The position numbers and the translations under genes were made by a program. This document shows, piece after piece, positions 9,469-22,723 of a stretch of DNA of 64,000 nt. Location of the stretch: assembly GCF_017591435.1 (NCBI RefSeq), contig NC_059304.1, positions 31,754,703-31,818,702 on the forward strand, written 5' to 3'. Source of the stretch: Portunus trituberculatus (taxonomy: Eukaryota; Arthropoda; Malacostraca; Decapoda; Portunidae). Every line of letters begins with the position of its first letter. Positions within the stretch are counted from its first letter, which is position 1. Below the pieces are notes generated by a model. The model was not told the DNA's origin. It saw only the letters and a program-made list of their open reading frames with translations, and did no database searches.

Positions 9469-10872
9469 AGTGATTTAGATTTTTACACTGGACTCTTTAT
9501 CCTTGCTGTCCTCAAAAGTCAGGCCTCCAGTATCTTGAGATAGCATGAGGAAAACATCAGTAGGATGATTGGTGGATCTTTTCCAATTGTGCTATATTAT
9601 TTCCCAGAGAGTTAGGCTAGTAGCTCTGCAAACAAAAACAAGGGTTATAGTTATTATTTTGCATTGTTATAGGAGAGGCTACTAAGCTATGGTTTTGTTC
9701 TAAGATAATCAACTAGGCTACACTAAGTTGATAGAAATATTATAAAGGATGGTTTTCAAATATGAAATTTACCTGAATTATTGAAGAAAAATCTTAATTA
9801 GATATTTTCACACAATTTTATCATTCTATAGGTAAAAATACCACTTTACACATGTTGCCCGAGCTACCCTTCATTTATACATATATGTACTCAGCTATTT
9901 TCAAATGTAAATTTAGAGTACAAAAAAACATATTACATTTCTTAAATTATGCAACATTGATGCACCTATATACTGAGTTTTAGAAACAATAAGAAAATAT
10001 GAGAATGCGTTCCTTACCTCTTATGGTATGATCCAACTTAGCGGACCATGTAATCTGTCCTTTGCTGGTGAATGCTGTACTTATACTAACCTAAGAAGGG
10101 ATGTTATGCTCACTACAAGAACTCAATAATGCACTATAAAAGTAGCACTAGTGTTGCTCTACACTCTGAAAAAAGACTCTGGCATCTATTTCTCTTGTAT
10201 GCATTGATACACACAGTCAAAAACATTAACCTTTTATGTATATATACGTATATGTGGGTTATAATGGGTTAAGTCTCCTCCTCCACCTCTTCACCATCAT
10301 CACCTAACACTTGTGAGCTGAAAGTGGAGAGTACGATCGGAGAGTGGAGAGTGTGAGTGGACAGATGGAGCAAGAGCGGAGAATGAGAAAAAAACGTGAG
10401 TGGAAGAGTAGACTATGCGAGCAGAGAATGAGAAAAAAGAGTGTGAGTAGAAGAGTTGACTATGATTTTAAAGTGTCTGCTTCCACTCCTCCACTCTTAT
10501 TTTTAATTTTTAGCACTTGTGCTCCTCTGCTTGCGATTTGTAAGTCCACTAAGCGATCTTGCCCGCCTCTGGTTTTCAGGTAAGAAAAAGGTATTTATGA
10601 ATAACAAATATTGTAGAAAAAAACATAAAACAAGAAAAGAGAATATAAATTGAGAAACTAATTTTTATAAAGTATAGTTATCTTAGAGGAAATGCATTCC
10701 ATGGGACATTAACTTGCTGCATCTGGCCTGCCATCCCCATCATTTGGGACTGTTGATCAGCTGGAGTGTATAAATACTACAGCCACCCACAGGAGACTGG
10801 CTGCTCTACTGATCACAAAAGAACTCATTGATGACCATGTAAACATTATTCATAGAATAAGGAAGTTTTAAG

Positions 10873-10875
<3 letters not shown>
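9469..10875. other. No recognised gene; possible short exon and tandem duplication
   Basis: AT-rich sequence without a long frame. At about 10370-10462 a roughly 45-bp purine-rich unit (GAGAATGAGAAAAAA core) is repeated once. A short plus-strand frame 10344-10583 ends at TTTTCAG followed by GTAAGAAAAAGG, which fits a splice donor at about 10581, but no partner exon was found. Confidence 0.35.

Positions 10876-10934
<59 letters not shown>
10876..10934. repeat. (AG)n microsatellite
   Basis: About 29 AG units without interruption. Confidence 0.95.
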
Positions 10935-10937
<3 letters not shown>

Positions 10938-11407
10938 AGATATTTGTTTACTTTGTTGGAGGTAGGCAGAAATGGGAAAAAATGTGTTACACATTTTTAT
11001 ATATGTAGCTACGCATGTATACTTTATCAATGCATAAAAATATCATACAAAATAAAATTTTAAAAAGTTAACCATAATTGATGGCTCATAAGATGCATGG
11101 GCTCATAAGACACACCCAGTTTTGGCAGACATTGAAATAAAAAAAAGATAAATAAGCAGATTTAAGCTCTGATATTAAATGAAGGATTTTGCCTGATAAT
11201 TGAAGACTTATATGCATTTAGGTCATCATTAGATCTCAGTATTTTGCATTTAAAACTATAGTCTCTGCTAGTAACATATGCACCAATTCTGTTGTGAATT
11301 GTGAGATGTAAACATATACCAAGCATATAGTATTGGCAATGACTATGAGAGAATCAAAGACTACAGGGCTAATAATTATATTTTTTTCTATCATATTTTT
11401 TACTTGT

Positions 11408-12177
<770 letters not shown>

Positions 12178-12195
12178 TAGCTTTTTCCTCAGGGA
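12178..12195 (-). other. Gypsy-1 polypurine tract
   Basis: On the minus strand TCCCTGAGGAAAAAGCTA lies directly upstream of the 3' LTR start TGTACC. A purine-rich run here is where plus-strand DNA synthesis is primed. Confidence 0.5.
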
Positions 12196-12668
12196 AAACA
12201 AATCCTCGTCTTCTCTTTTACAAAAAAAAAGTAACACACACATAACAATCCACGTAATCGCGATACACCAACGTGAGCACACATAACCATTTAGAGCTCT
12301 TTCCCCTATTTACAGTGTCCAGGGTATCTGTGGTATGACTGACCTCTGTTTCAACATTTCACACTCTACAATTTTCCACTTAGTGCGAGACCTTGACGTC
12401 TCTACTGGTCCGGCAGGACCTGACCTCCCAGTTGGTGTTGCGACTCCCACTTCCCATCAGTCCAGGCATACAGGGGCGGAGTGGAGAGGTAGACGTAGTC
12501 CTCACCAAAGCCTCATTCTGTGGGGACTGGATTCATGAGGTCCCTCCTCATGAACACTCCAGCCACCCCCAACAGTGGCAGTCTCCTTCCCCAGCAGCGG
12601 GTCTGATGTAGCTGCAAAAGAAGTATAGGGCAGTCACAAGATTCCAATGTCCCTAGGGGTCTATACAC

Positions 12669-13616
12669 TTAGTATTCTTCTATAAATCTCCTCACTGGCC
12701 ATCTCTCACGAGTCAGTCTGGGCTCCTCTACCTCATTGTCTTCTTCCTCCTCATCGGAAGGCACTACAATTTCCATGTGTACCATGTACCCTTCATCGGT
12801 TACATATTTTCTCACTCGGTCAGCTGCTCTATGGAGTATTTTGCCATTGAACACATTTTCCACTTCATATGACACTCCATCTAAATTCATCTTTTTAACC
12901 TTATACGGTCCAATCCACTTGAGACCAAGTTTTCTATCAGCTGACGAACCAAACTGTTCCCTTTTTATCCACACCAAATCATCTACCTCGACTCTTTGGT
13001 CCTTCCGGCCAATGTTCGCTCTAGCCAACCACTTCCTGCTATTTGCACGGGATGATTGTCTCACTGCCTCCAAGGCTGTATTAATGTCTATTTCATCGTC
13101 CACCTGGGGTAAAGTAATTCCCACATAGCAAGGAGCATGGCGCCGGAAGAAAAGGAAATAGGGCTGTTCGCCAGTGGTCTCGTGTACGGCCGCATTAAGG
13201 ATCTGCTGACACTGCGTGAGGCACTCGGACCACCTGTGCGGTTGTCCTTTCCCAAGAGACGCTAGCACTGACTTCATGGTTCAATGTAACTGTTTGGTGA
13301 TAGAGTTCCCACATGGATGGTATGGGGTGGAAAACACCATCTCTATCCCATGCGTACGACAGAGTTCTGTCAACAATTGTGAGCGGAACTCGCACGCATT
13401 GTCAGCTAAGAGTACCTTCGGTACCCCATAGTCTCCCAAGTAACTCTTAATAACCCTAACTACCTCCTCAGCGTGTCTGGACCGTAACTTCACCAACTTT
13501 ACAAATCTTGAAAAGTGATCTATGATGGTTAATACGTACTTATAACCTCCTCTGGCTGGAGTCATTTCAGTAATATCGATACTAATTCTTTCCAAAGGTT
13601 GATTTACAGGAGGCAA
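12669..13616 (-). pseudogene. Gypsy-1 integrase, catalytic core and C-terminus
   Basis: Frame 13616-13281 (111 aa) is the catalytic core: Asp14 in ISIDITEM, Asp72 in LLADNACEF, and PYHPCGNSITKQLH where the third acidic residue is expected. A lysine stands at position 108 in place of the glutamate, and the frame then stops. Frame 13277-12669 (202 aa) is the C-terminal part, including the GPY-type motif KWIGPYKVKKM and an acidic tail. The HHCC zinc-binding region lies upstream, near 13640-13760 (IIRECIICQQCK-type reading, broken). The protein would insert element DNA; this copy looks inactive. Confidence 0.85.
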
Positions 13617-13712
13617 TTCCTGGTATGTCTTTTGTAAAGCTGGTGCAGTTTTACATTGTTGACAAATTATACATTCTCTGATAAATTTCTTTATGTCTGA
13701 TCTTTGATTTGG

Positions 13713-15213
13713 CTAGTAAAAATATTCTTCAGCTTTTAACATGGTTTTTAGTTGTCCTAAATGTCCAGACTCTTTTCCATGGGCCAATACAATAGCTTGT
13801 TTCTTTAGTGTCTGGGGTACAACCAATAAATATAGGATGGTTCCATCTTTCTTTTGTTTGGAGTAATATAACACTCCATCGTGAACAATAAACTGATTCA
13901 AAATGACAGGGGAGTATCTGGCATGTGGTATTCTTCCTCCTTCTAAATATTCCTTCATCTCTCTCCATCTAGGTTCTGCTATCTGAGCTTGAATGAATTC
14001 ATTGGTTGTTAAACCTAGAAATGAATCTTGACCTATCACATTTACTACCTGAACAGGGCGACTCAGTTGGTCGGCCACTACATTCCTCCTGCCTGCTTTA
14101 TACTCTATTTTAAACTGAAAATCACGCATCTCCAGAATCCATCTGTTCATATGTGGAGATTTTGTTCGTTGGCGGAAAACTGAGACTAGTGGCTGATGGT
14201 CTGTTCGAATTAAAACTCGGACACCCCATAGATAATGGTGGAATTTTCTACAGGCTAGTACTACAGCTAACGCTTCCCGATCTGTTGTTGAGTATCGAGT
14301 CTCCACTGGTCTAAGCTTCTTTGAAAAATATCCTATGACATTTGGTTCTTTCCCATGATACTGCATCAACACTGCCCCTACATGTGTGGCATTACTATCC
14401 GTCTCGAGGACAAACTCGATTGAGATCGGCTTTTCCTAGTACTGGAGAGTGTATTAGTTTCTCCTTCAGCGTTTCAAAAGCTTTCTGGCATTCACCTGTC
14501 CAATAGAACGGTGTTCCTTTCTTTGTGAGCTCGGTTAATGGGGCCAGTATCTTGGAGCAGTTTTCAATGTGTCTTCGATAGAACGACACCATTCCTATAA
14601 ACCTACGGGTCTCTTTCACGTGAGTTGGAGGTTTCATCTGTTTTACGGCCTCCACATTACTTGGGTCTGGTTTATAGCCCTCTTTTGATACAATGTGCCC
14701 GAGGAACTTTACTTGTCTCTGCCCAATGCTACACTTGGATAAATTGAGTTTAATCCCTACAGACGCTAAGTGGCTGAATAATCTATCCAATCTGTGGATT
14801 AAGGTGGTATGATCTGTAGCATAAACAATTAAATCATCCAGGTAATTCTTAACCCAGTTTTCTTTAAGTAAGGGAGCTAATGCGTGGTTCATTTGTCGGG
14901 CAAATATCGCTGGGGAACAACTTAACCCAAAGGGTAAGCATCTAAACCTATAAAGCGAGACACCGTCACTGAACGTCGTGAGATCTCTACTCACCGAATC
15001 CAGTGCTACCTGATAATACACTTCATGCATATCTAAGGTGGCGTAATAATCATTGCCTGACACACTTTCTACTAGCTCATCAAGTTTGGGTAAAGGATGA
15101 ATATCCATGGTTAGTTGTTTGTTTACTTTTCGATAGTCAAAGCAGAGTTTTTTTTCTCCATTAGGCTTATTTACTAATACTATCAGATAACCATGCTGCT
15201 GTGGAATTTTCAA
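13713..15213 (-). pseudogene. Gypsy-1 reverse transcriptase and RNase H
   Basis: Frame 15213-14395 (272 aa) is the RT: CFDYRKVNKQL, YATLDMHEVYYQVALD (first catalytic Asp), LPFGLSCSPAIFARQMN and KNYLDDLIVYATDHTT (catalytic YLDD), then FLGHIVSKEGYKPDP. Frame 14372-13713 (219 aa) holds the RNase H (ETRYSTTDREALAVVLACRK, RTDHQPL, VADQLSRP) and the linker toward integrase. The frames do not join: a shift near 14380 and another near 15200 break the polyprotein. Confidence 0.9.
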
Positions 15214-16208
15214 TTATTCCCTTACCCTCTAAATCATGGAGAATCTGCTGAATAGTTTCTCTCGCTTTCTCTGGGTATCGATAGAGTGGTGTACGACAGG
15301 GTGTTGGGTCGTCTACCTGAACGTGGGCTGGATCTGCTTGTATTAGTCCTAATTCGCCAGGATGTACGATGAATAATTTTTGATGTTTCTTAATGAGCTG
15401 AAATAAACTAAGCTCTTGTTCTTTCTCTAGATGTGACCAGTCTCGCGAGTCAAGAATTACTTTGAGCTTTTCCCACCGGGTTTGGTTTGTGGGCACACAA
15501 TCATTTTCTGGCCCGATGGCTTCACTTATTTTAGCGATGGTCAGGGGTGAGTCTTCTATCTCTATTTGTCCCTCGTCTATTATTTCATACTTTATCAGTA
15601 AGATTCCTGGTCTTAACACTAACCTAACTTTGGTGTTATTAATGACGGAGATGAAAACAGTGCGTGTTTCAGACACTCGCATTATAGTTGGCAATCCATC
15701 TTTGAACACAGGCATGTTTAGCCTCAATCATTATTATGGTATTAGGTTCCTCACTTACTTTTACTTCCACTAGGGTCGTTTCGTAACAGTCCATTAGTGT
15801 TTTGGTTGTTACTCTACCGAAGCGCTGGTTATGAGAAGGAGACTGAGGTTCTTTTCTCACCATCCTTACTTTTCCATATGGTGTTTCCACGAATACTAAG
15901 GGATAAACTAGATTGTTCCAATGAATCTGCTTAGCTTGGTGATCTAGAGTAAGAGTTGACTGACCGATCGTGTTCATTCCTAACAATACGTGTATTCTGA
16001 GATATTCATCGGGAACGACCGCTACTTGAGCAATGATGGGGTGGTTACTGTTACTGGCTATTGTTACATATGCTTGGCCCAATACTATGATCTGCTTACC
16101 GGTGATTCCTTGCAAAGGGGGAATCTTTGAACTTTGTTTCACTGGAATTCCCATTTCATTAATTATACTGATCTTAATTAGTGAAACATCACTGCCAGTA
16201 TCTAACAT
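15167..16208 (-). pseudogene. Gypsy-1 protease and RT N-terminal region
   Basis: Frame 16208-15669 starts MLDTGSDVSLIKISII, the active-site motif (DTG) of a retropepsin, with a VLLGMNTIGQSTL flap-distal motif. Frame 15727-15167 continues with the spacer to RT (PCRTPLYRYPEKARETIQQI, LEGKGIIENSTAAW). Each frame ends by a shift, at about 15700 and 15190. Confidence 0.85.
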
Positions 16209-16256
16209 TGCTTCGAGTACATGGTTATTGATATCTACGCTGATTACCGGGGATTG

Positions 16257-17430
16257 TCATAACATCCTATTCCGTGTTGTGTTTACTTTACCGGGGCACG
16301 ATGGATGGCCGCACCGACAATTGAGCCGTAAACAATCATAACAGGAGCCAGGTTGTGGTCTTTTATAGCACTCGGCTATTGAGTGGTTAGTAGCTCGGCA
16401 ATATGGGCAATATTCCTCTCTTCTGCGCCATTGCTGTAATCTTTGATCTACCCGGTCTAATCTACTAGCGGGTGGTGTTAATGTGGCGGCTGGGTGGGGT
16501 GTAGTCGCCGCCGCCGCTCGCGGGGCAGTCGGTAGGTGGGCTGGGGCCGGGCTAACCGCTCGTATGCTACTCTCTTTCCGAGTCATTACCACCAGTCTTT
16601 CAGTATCTAATTTGGTCAGAAACCTGGTTAACGGTACTTTTTCATCCAGGTACAGTTCTAGTTTTTCCCTGCAGTCTCTCGGCATTCCTTTTATTAGTTT
16701 GTTCTTTATCAACCTGTCCTGAGATGGCACGTCATCAGCATCGGTCCTTATGGTAACCAAAGCTAGTTTACATTTCAACCTTGTCATAAATTCAATGGGG
16801 TCGTCTTCCACCGAATATTTTAAATCATTCAGAGAATCAAATAACCTTTCCTCATTCTGGTCCGTGAGCTCCTTTGTAAGATATTGCTTAAATTGTGCCC
16901 AGGTCACTTTCTTATCCACTACCATTTCCACCAGTAAAGCTAATGGGGCTTCCACACGCATTTTAACTGTCTGTGTTGCCTCTCTCTATTTTCTGTTGAG
17001 CAACTTTCCACCTGTGAGAAAAAAACAGCTAACCGGCCAACTCCTACCCACTCAAGTGATGCAATTCAAGGACGGGGATGTCACGGGGCTTCATGAAGCA
17101 TTTAACAGGGTTACTCGCCGGCCTCTCCCTGTTATCTCTAACTTCCTGTAATAAATCGTGGACACAATCACGCAAGGCATCTACCTCCATCTCTAAGTCA
17201 TTTACTGCCTCTGCGTCTGACGGACTTACCCTCGTCATCTGGTTAACTTCCGCATCATCTTCGATTTTAACTATTGGTTCATTTTCCTTTTTAGGCGTCC
17301 ACTCTGCACTTAAGCTCAGAAAATCCACCAACTCATCCATAACGAAAGAAAAAGGACCTGACAACTTGTCACAAACTAAACAAAAATTAAAATTGGGTGA
17401 ACAGTGGCTTTCTGTTTCACCAATACACAA
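16257..17430 (-). pseudogene. Gypsy-1 Gag
   Basis: Two frames. 17430-17044 is an N-terminal acidic region with a short coiled coil (DLEMEVDALRDCVHDLLQEV). 16961-16257 (234 aa) has capsid-like helices (WAQFKQYLTKELTDQNEERL), an Ala/Pro-rich linker and a CCHC zinc knuckle CPYCRATNHSIAEC followed by more cysteines (CYDCLRLNCRCGHPSC). About 80 bp of stop-containing sequence separates the frames. Gag would form the particle and bind RNA. Confidence 0.8.
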
Positions 17431-17966
17431 CTTAAATTCTCATTATAAAAACCACGTATCTTCCTGTGGAGACAATAAGCTAATCACAACAAAATACCAA
17501 TGCATAAGAAAACAACTTACTGAAAAAAACATGCCAGAACATATGAGCCAAATGGGAAATGTAACAAAAAAAAAATTACCCCTAAACTGAAAAAATTTTG
17601 TCTCCTCCCCTAGCTTATCCGCACGGATAAACTAGAGGTAGGAGGGTAGCAAGGGGACCGGCACAGTGCCAACTACCACCCAAAGGTAATTACTTGTGGG
17701 GGAGTGTGGGGGGCCCCGTGCTACCGCCGAACCACCAACAAAACATCATGGAGGAAGGGACGAACACCTAACTCTCACTGTTCCTCTTCCTCTTTCCTGT
17801 CGCTGTGCCCCCATAATGGCCAATCGAAACATGAGGCAAAAATAAGAAATGAACTGTGAGGAGAAACACCACTTCACTACTCAACAAGGGGGGGGATAAG
17901 CACTGATTATTCCTGTCTCTACGGAGAGTTACGTGGGTCGATGTGCCTATATAAAACACATCTAAA

Positions 17967-17978
17967 CCGCTGCCACCA
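17967..17978 (-). other. Gypsy-1 primer binding site
   Basis: TGGTGGCAGCGG on the minus strand starts three bases after the 5' LTR end and begins with TGG, as expected for pairing with a tRNA CCA end. I do not assign the tRNA. Confidence 0.55.
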
Positions 17979-17981
17979 TCT

Positions 17982-18289
17982 TTACTGAACCTTCGTGAGG
18001 CTCAGTCTCTTGTACTGGGCCTAAGTGAGGCTTAGGCCTAGTAAGAAAAGAAAAGAAAGATGTAACGAATCCAAGGGGGAGGGATGAACACGCAAAACCT
18101 AACAAAATAGACCCTTTAATTCAACAACGACCCATCACAGTCATGTAACTTCCTACCTATCCTACCTATATTATGGGAGACCTATGGGGGAAAACCGTGG
18201 GTAACTCAGCTGTAGGTGAAAAGGCGTGAGGGTGCATGTGGTGGCGTCCCGAGAGGTAAAAATGGCGGCCCGACCCTCGCAGCGTCCTG

Positions 18290-18380
<91 letters not shown>

Positions 18381-18683
18381 GTCTCTCTGCCTGGTTGGAC
18401 CTGCTGTGGTGGAAGTGGCAGAGGGTTCCACAGGGGTGGTGCTGTAACCATAATAATTATCTCATGAGTTGTTCTTATCAGACCACGTGGCGTATTGCAG
18501 CTCCTCCTGGAGATGCTTGGAGAGTGTACCTCGAGACGAGAGCGAGTGATGGTCTGGGACGACACCACCACGCTCCTCACCTTATAAGGCGGCGGCCATG
18601 ATAACTGCGCACGCAGCCACACGTCATCCCTCTTCTCCCCCAACAGGGACTCCCTATATAAGAATTCCTAGCTACATATATGA
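17982..18683 (-). repeat. Gypsy-1 5' LTR, inner part
   Basis: It matches the 3' LTR from 11408 to about 12099, then stops abruptly at TACATATATGA where LINE-C begins. It includes the (CT)n tract at 18292-18388. Confidence 0.85.
18292..18388. repeat. (CT)n tract inside the Gypsy-1 5' LTR
   Basis: About 42 CT units followed by GTCTGTCTCT; positional equal of the tract at 11709-11804. Confidence 0.95.
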
Positions 18684-18963
18684 CATATAACTTAACATAA
18701 CATAAATAATAGGATAACAAAGGGCCACCAGGGCCCATCTAGGTTATCCTGTATCAGTCGCACAGCGACCTCGTCATCAGTACTTAAAGATACACTTACA
18801 AGTACACAATACATTATATACTAATTCTAAATATTTGGCCCATTAACAGGGCTAAATCCTGCAGCGAAATCCTCTACAATTTGTGGTCCCCATACATGGG
18901 GATCATGCCTTGTTTAACTATAGTAAATTTCTTATAAAAACTATCATGCAGTGCTATACATAA

Positions 18964-19884
18964 TTATAAATCTAATAAATTTAAGTGCTTATCTAATCTG
19001 TTTTTAAACATTGTCAAACTATTGCTATTTACAACCGTCTCTGGTAATGCATTCCAGAAGTCTACCACCCTATGACTAAAGAAATATTTTCTTATATCTA
19101 ACCTGCAGCCTTGCTTTCTAATCTTCCTGCCATGATTTCTAGTCCTATTTCCCTCCTCTAAGGTAAAGAAAGATCTCACATCCATGTAGTTTGTATCTGA
19201 GAACATTTTAAATAACTCTATCATCCCCTCTTATACATCTCCTCTCAAATGAAAACATGTTAAATTCCTTTAATCTATCTCTATACTCCAGGTGCTTTAA
19301 TGCTGGTATCATCCTAGTTGCTCTTCTCTGAACTGCTTCTAACATGTTGATATCCTGCCTATAGTGGGGTGACCAGGCCTGTATGCAATACTCTAAATGG
19401 GGCCTAACATAGGAATTATATAAGCTACGCACCACTTCCTTACTTTTATAACTAACATTTCTATTTATAAAACCCAGGATCCTATTTGCCCTATTTCTTG
19501 CTTCTAAACATTGCTTTGAAAATTTCATAGTCCTGTCTATCACTACTCCTAAATCCTTTCCTTCCTCTACTGCCTCCAGCCAACATCCCTCCATCTCATA
19601 GTTAAAGTTTGTGTTGTCTTTACCTAAATGCATAACCTGACACTTTTAGAATTAAACTCCATCTGCCACCTGTCTGCCCATGCTATCAGCCTGTCCAGGT
19701 CTTGTTGTATTCTGTAATTGTCCTTTTCACCCTGTACTGCACATGCTATCTTAGTATCATCTGCAAACTTTGATACTTTGCTACTAATTCCTATATCTAA
19801 ATCGTTAATGTACACCAAGAAAAGAAGAGGTCCTAGCACTGATCCTTGGGGTACCCCACTAACCACTTCCTTCCACTCAGACAT
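18964..19884 (-). pseudogene. LINE-C ORF2, RT catalytic and C-terminal region
   Basis: Three frames in order: 19884-19624 (VVSGVPQGSVLGPLLFLVYI, KFADDTKIACAV catalytic FADD), 19633-19208 (thumb, YNSYVRPHLEYCIQAWSPHY, LEAVQRRATRMIPALKHLEY) and 19224-18964 (RKQGCRLDIRKYFFSHRVVD, SLTMFKNRLDKHLNLLDL). The order and the C-terminal block are typical of the CR1 clade. Sequence between 19885 and 20900 carries the earlier RT blocks (for example DFSKAFDKVPH region near 20010) but is heavily broken. Confidence 0.85.
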
Positions 19885-20920
19885 TGCCCCATTTAATACT
19901 ACTCTCTGTTTCCTATCAGAAAGCCATTCACTAATCCAATCAACTAACCTACCCCTATCCCATGTAGTCTCAATTTGTACACTAGCCTCCTATGCGGTAC
20001 CTTATCAAACGCCTTGCTAAAATCTAGATATATAACATCTATGCTATTTCCATCATCTAACTCCTTGGTAATATATTCTAAGATATCGAGCAAATTTGTA
20101 AGACAGGACCTCCCTGATCTAAAGCCATGTTGGGTATCTCTAATTAATCTATTCTCATTTAAATGCTCCCAAATACTACCCTTAATGATTTTCTCTAGTA
20201 TCTTACATACTATACTAGTTAAACTGATCGGTCTATAATTATTCGCATCATCCTTCCTACCTTTTTAAATATTGGAGTAACATTAGCTAACTTCCAGTCC
20301 TGAGGTATCTCAGCAAACCTAAGTGATCTTTCAAAGATTAACTTAAGTGCTTCAGAAATACTGTCTACACCCTCCCTAAGTACTCTGGCATGTAGCTCAT
20401 CAGGACCACTAGCTTTCCTATCGTCTAGTTCAAGAATAAATTTCCTAATAATTCCCGGTTTTATATCAATATTTTCTAAAGCTCTTAAACTACTCGTCGC
20501 ACTGTTTGTAACAGGATTTCCTATTCTTTCCTAGTAAATACTGAAGAAAATTGTTCATTCAATAATTCTACTATGTCTTCATTTTGATCCACTACTACAC
20601 CATCTTTTCTGAGTGGTCCAATCCTATCCTTATTTCTTTTATCACTGACCTTGTAATAACTATATAATTTTTGGGATCTTTACTCCCAGCTCTAGCTAGT
20701 TTTATCTCTGCCTGCCTTTTACTTTTTTTATAACCTTACTCAAATCATCTTTGACCTGTCTGTACCTAATCAAATCTACATCTTCCCACTTTTCTGCAAC
20801 TCTCTGTATGCCTCTTCTTCTCTCTGATCTGGCTACCTATCTCATGAGTCCACCATAATGGCTTCCTGTTTCTCTGCCTTATATCTTTGTAAGGGATACA
20901 CTGCATCACTATACCCTTTA

Positions 20921-21554
20921 CTACAACCTTAAAATATCCCACATCTCCTGTGCAGTTTTATTTCCAAAACTATCTTCCCAGTTTACCTCTCCTAATAACT
21001 GACGTAACCTACCATAATTGCCTTTCTGATAGTTTGGGACTCTAGTCTTATTCACTATATTATCCCTACTGGAATTAATGATAAATCTAATTATATGATG
21101 GTCACTGTTTGCTAAAGTCTCTCCTACCTCAACTTCCTTTAAACAATGCTCAATATTTGTTAGTACTATGTCTAAAACCTTCCTCCCCCTAGTAGGTTTA
21201 TCTACCATCTGCACTAAATAGTTATCCTGAAAACTTTCCATAAACTTATTTTCACTAGCATCTCCTACCATCCTCTCCCAGTTTACTGACTTAAGATTAA
21301 AATCCCCCTAAGATAATTGTCTGACTAGTATTTATCTCATCTACCATAAGGTTGTCTACATCTGCTGACTGGTTAGGTGGTCTATAAAAAGCTCCTACTA
21401 TAATAACCTTACTTTTGTTTACTCTAACATCCAGCCATAAGGACTCTACTCTGTTATCTACCTTAATACCATTAACCTGACTGTAAATGAAGGATTTTTT
21501 TACATAAATAACTACTCCTCCACCTATCCTACCAATTCTCTGGTGTAAATACAT
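20921..21554 (-). pseudogene. LINE-C ORF2, endonuclease
   Basis: Frames 21554-21297 and 21271-20921 give the APE-type endonuclease: RIGRIGGGVVIYVKKSFIYS, VIIVGAFYRPPNQSADVDNL, then KPTRGRKVLDIVLTNIEHCL and NSDHHIIRF (SDH motif). The DFN-type motif lies at the break between frames near 21290 (ILGGFNLK-like). It would nick target DNA to prime reverse transcription. Confidence 0.8.
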
Positions 21555-21839
21555 AATGTATCCATCTACTTCATATTCTTTCCTATTTTCCCTAAACTTT
21601 TCCTCATTTACCCATGCCTCTGTGACACATACAACATCTAAGTCCTCCTCAACTATATAACTAGATAACTCGTCCTTCTTGTTCCTAAGACTCCTGGCAT
21701 TTACATAAAAACATTTAAGTCCTGCTACCTTCCTAGATGCTGTCTCCTTATTTGAATCCTAATCTTATTCTCTCCTATTTGCACCTGGAAATCTTTCCTA
21801 ATCTTTTCACTATCTCTGTTTATCCTATCTAATTTATGT

Positions 21840-21956
21840 CTAGCATCTTCTGGAATGCATTTGCTACCTCACCCCCTACACTCCATCCCAACTCCCCCCT
21901 CCAGACATCCACTCAGCACATCCACACCCTTCCTACTCAGATGCACACCATCCCTA
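21840..21956 (-). pseudogene. LINE-C ORF1 esterase, C-terminal catalytic block
   Basis: On the minus strand this reads ARDGVHLSRKGVDVLSGCLE, the DxxH block V of SGNH/GDSL hydrolases, which supplies the catalytic Asp and His. The serine block lies at 22724-23256 on the other side of the nested LINE-C fragment; removing that fragment joins LYA to RDGVHLS in frame. Confidence 0.75.
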
Positions 21957-22723
21957 GCATAACATAACATAACATAAATAATAGGATAACAAAGGGCCAC
22001 CAGAGCCCATCTAGGTTATCCTGTATCAGTCGCACAGCGACCTCGTCACCAGTACTTAAAGATACACTTACAAGTACACAATACATTATATACTAATTCT
22101 AAATATTTGGCCCATTAACAGGGCTAAGTCCTGCAGCAAAATCCTCTACAATTTGTGGTCCCCATACATGGGGATCATGTCTTGTTTAACTATAGTAAAT
22201 TTCTTATAAAAACTATCATGCAGTGCTATACATAATTATAAATCTAATAAATTTAAGTGCTTATCTAATCTGTTTTTAAACATTGTCAAACTAGTGCTAT
22301 TTACAACCGTCTCTGACAATGCATTCCAGAAGTCTACCACCCTATAACTAAAGAAATATTTTCTTATATCTAACCTGCAGCCTTGCTTTCTAATCTTCCT
22401 GCCATGATTTCTAGTCCTACTTCCCTCCTCTAAGGTAAAGAAAGATTTCACATTTATGTAGTTTGTATCTGAGAACATTTTAAATAACTCTATCATATCC
22501 CCTGTTATACATCTCCTCTCAAATGAAAACATGTTTAATTCCTTTAATGTATCTCTATACTCCAGGCGCTTTAATGCTGGTATCATCCTAGTTGCTCTTC
22601 TCTGAACTGCTTCTAACATGTTGATATCCTGCCTATAGTGGGGTGACCAGGCCTGTATGCAATACTCTAAATGGGGCCTAACATAGGAATTATATAAGCT
22701 ACACAGGAATTATATAAGCATAC
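21957..22723 (-). mobile_element. LINE-C fragment nested in LINE-C copy 1
   Basis: A 5'-truncated 3' end of LINE-C (21962-22718) flanked by GCATA at 21957-21961 and 22719-22723, a 5-bp target duplication. It covers the RT C-terminus (frame 22619-22236, LEAVQRRATRMIPALKRLEY to the end) and a TTATG-repeat tail. At its 5' junction about 18 bp (AGGAATTATATAAGC) are doubled, as can happen when reverse transcriptase slips or switches template at the end of integration. Confidence 0.85.

Noticed and set aside
12736..13128. Plus-strand 130-aa frame
   Set aside because: Antisense to the Gypsy-1 integrase C-terminus and rich in Ser/Thr; no independent evidence.
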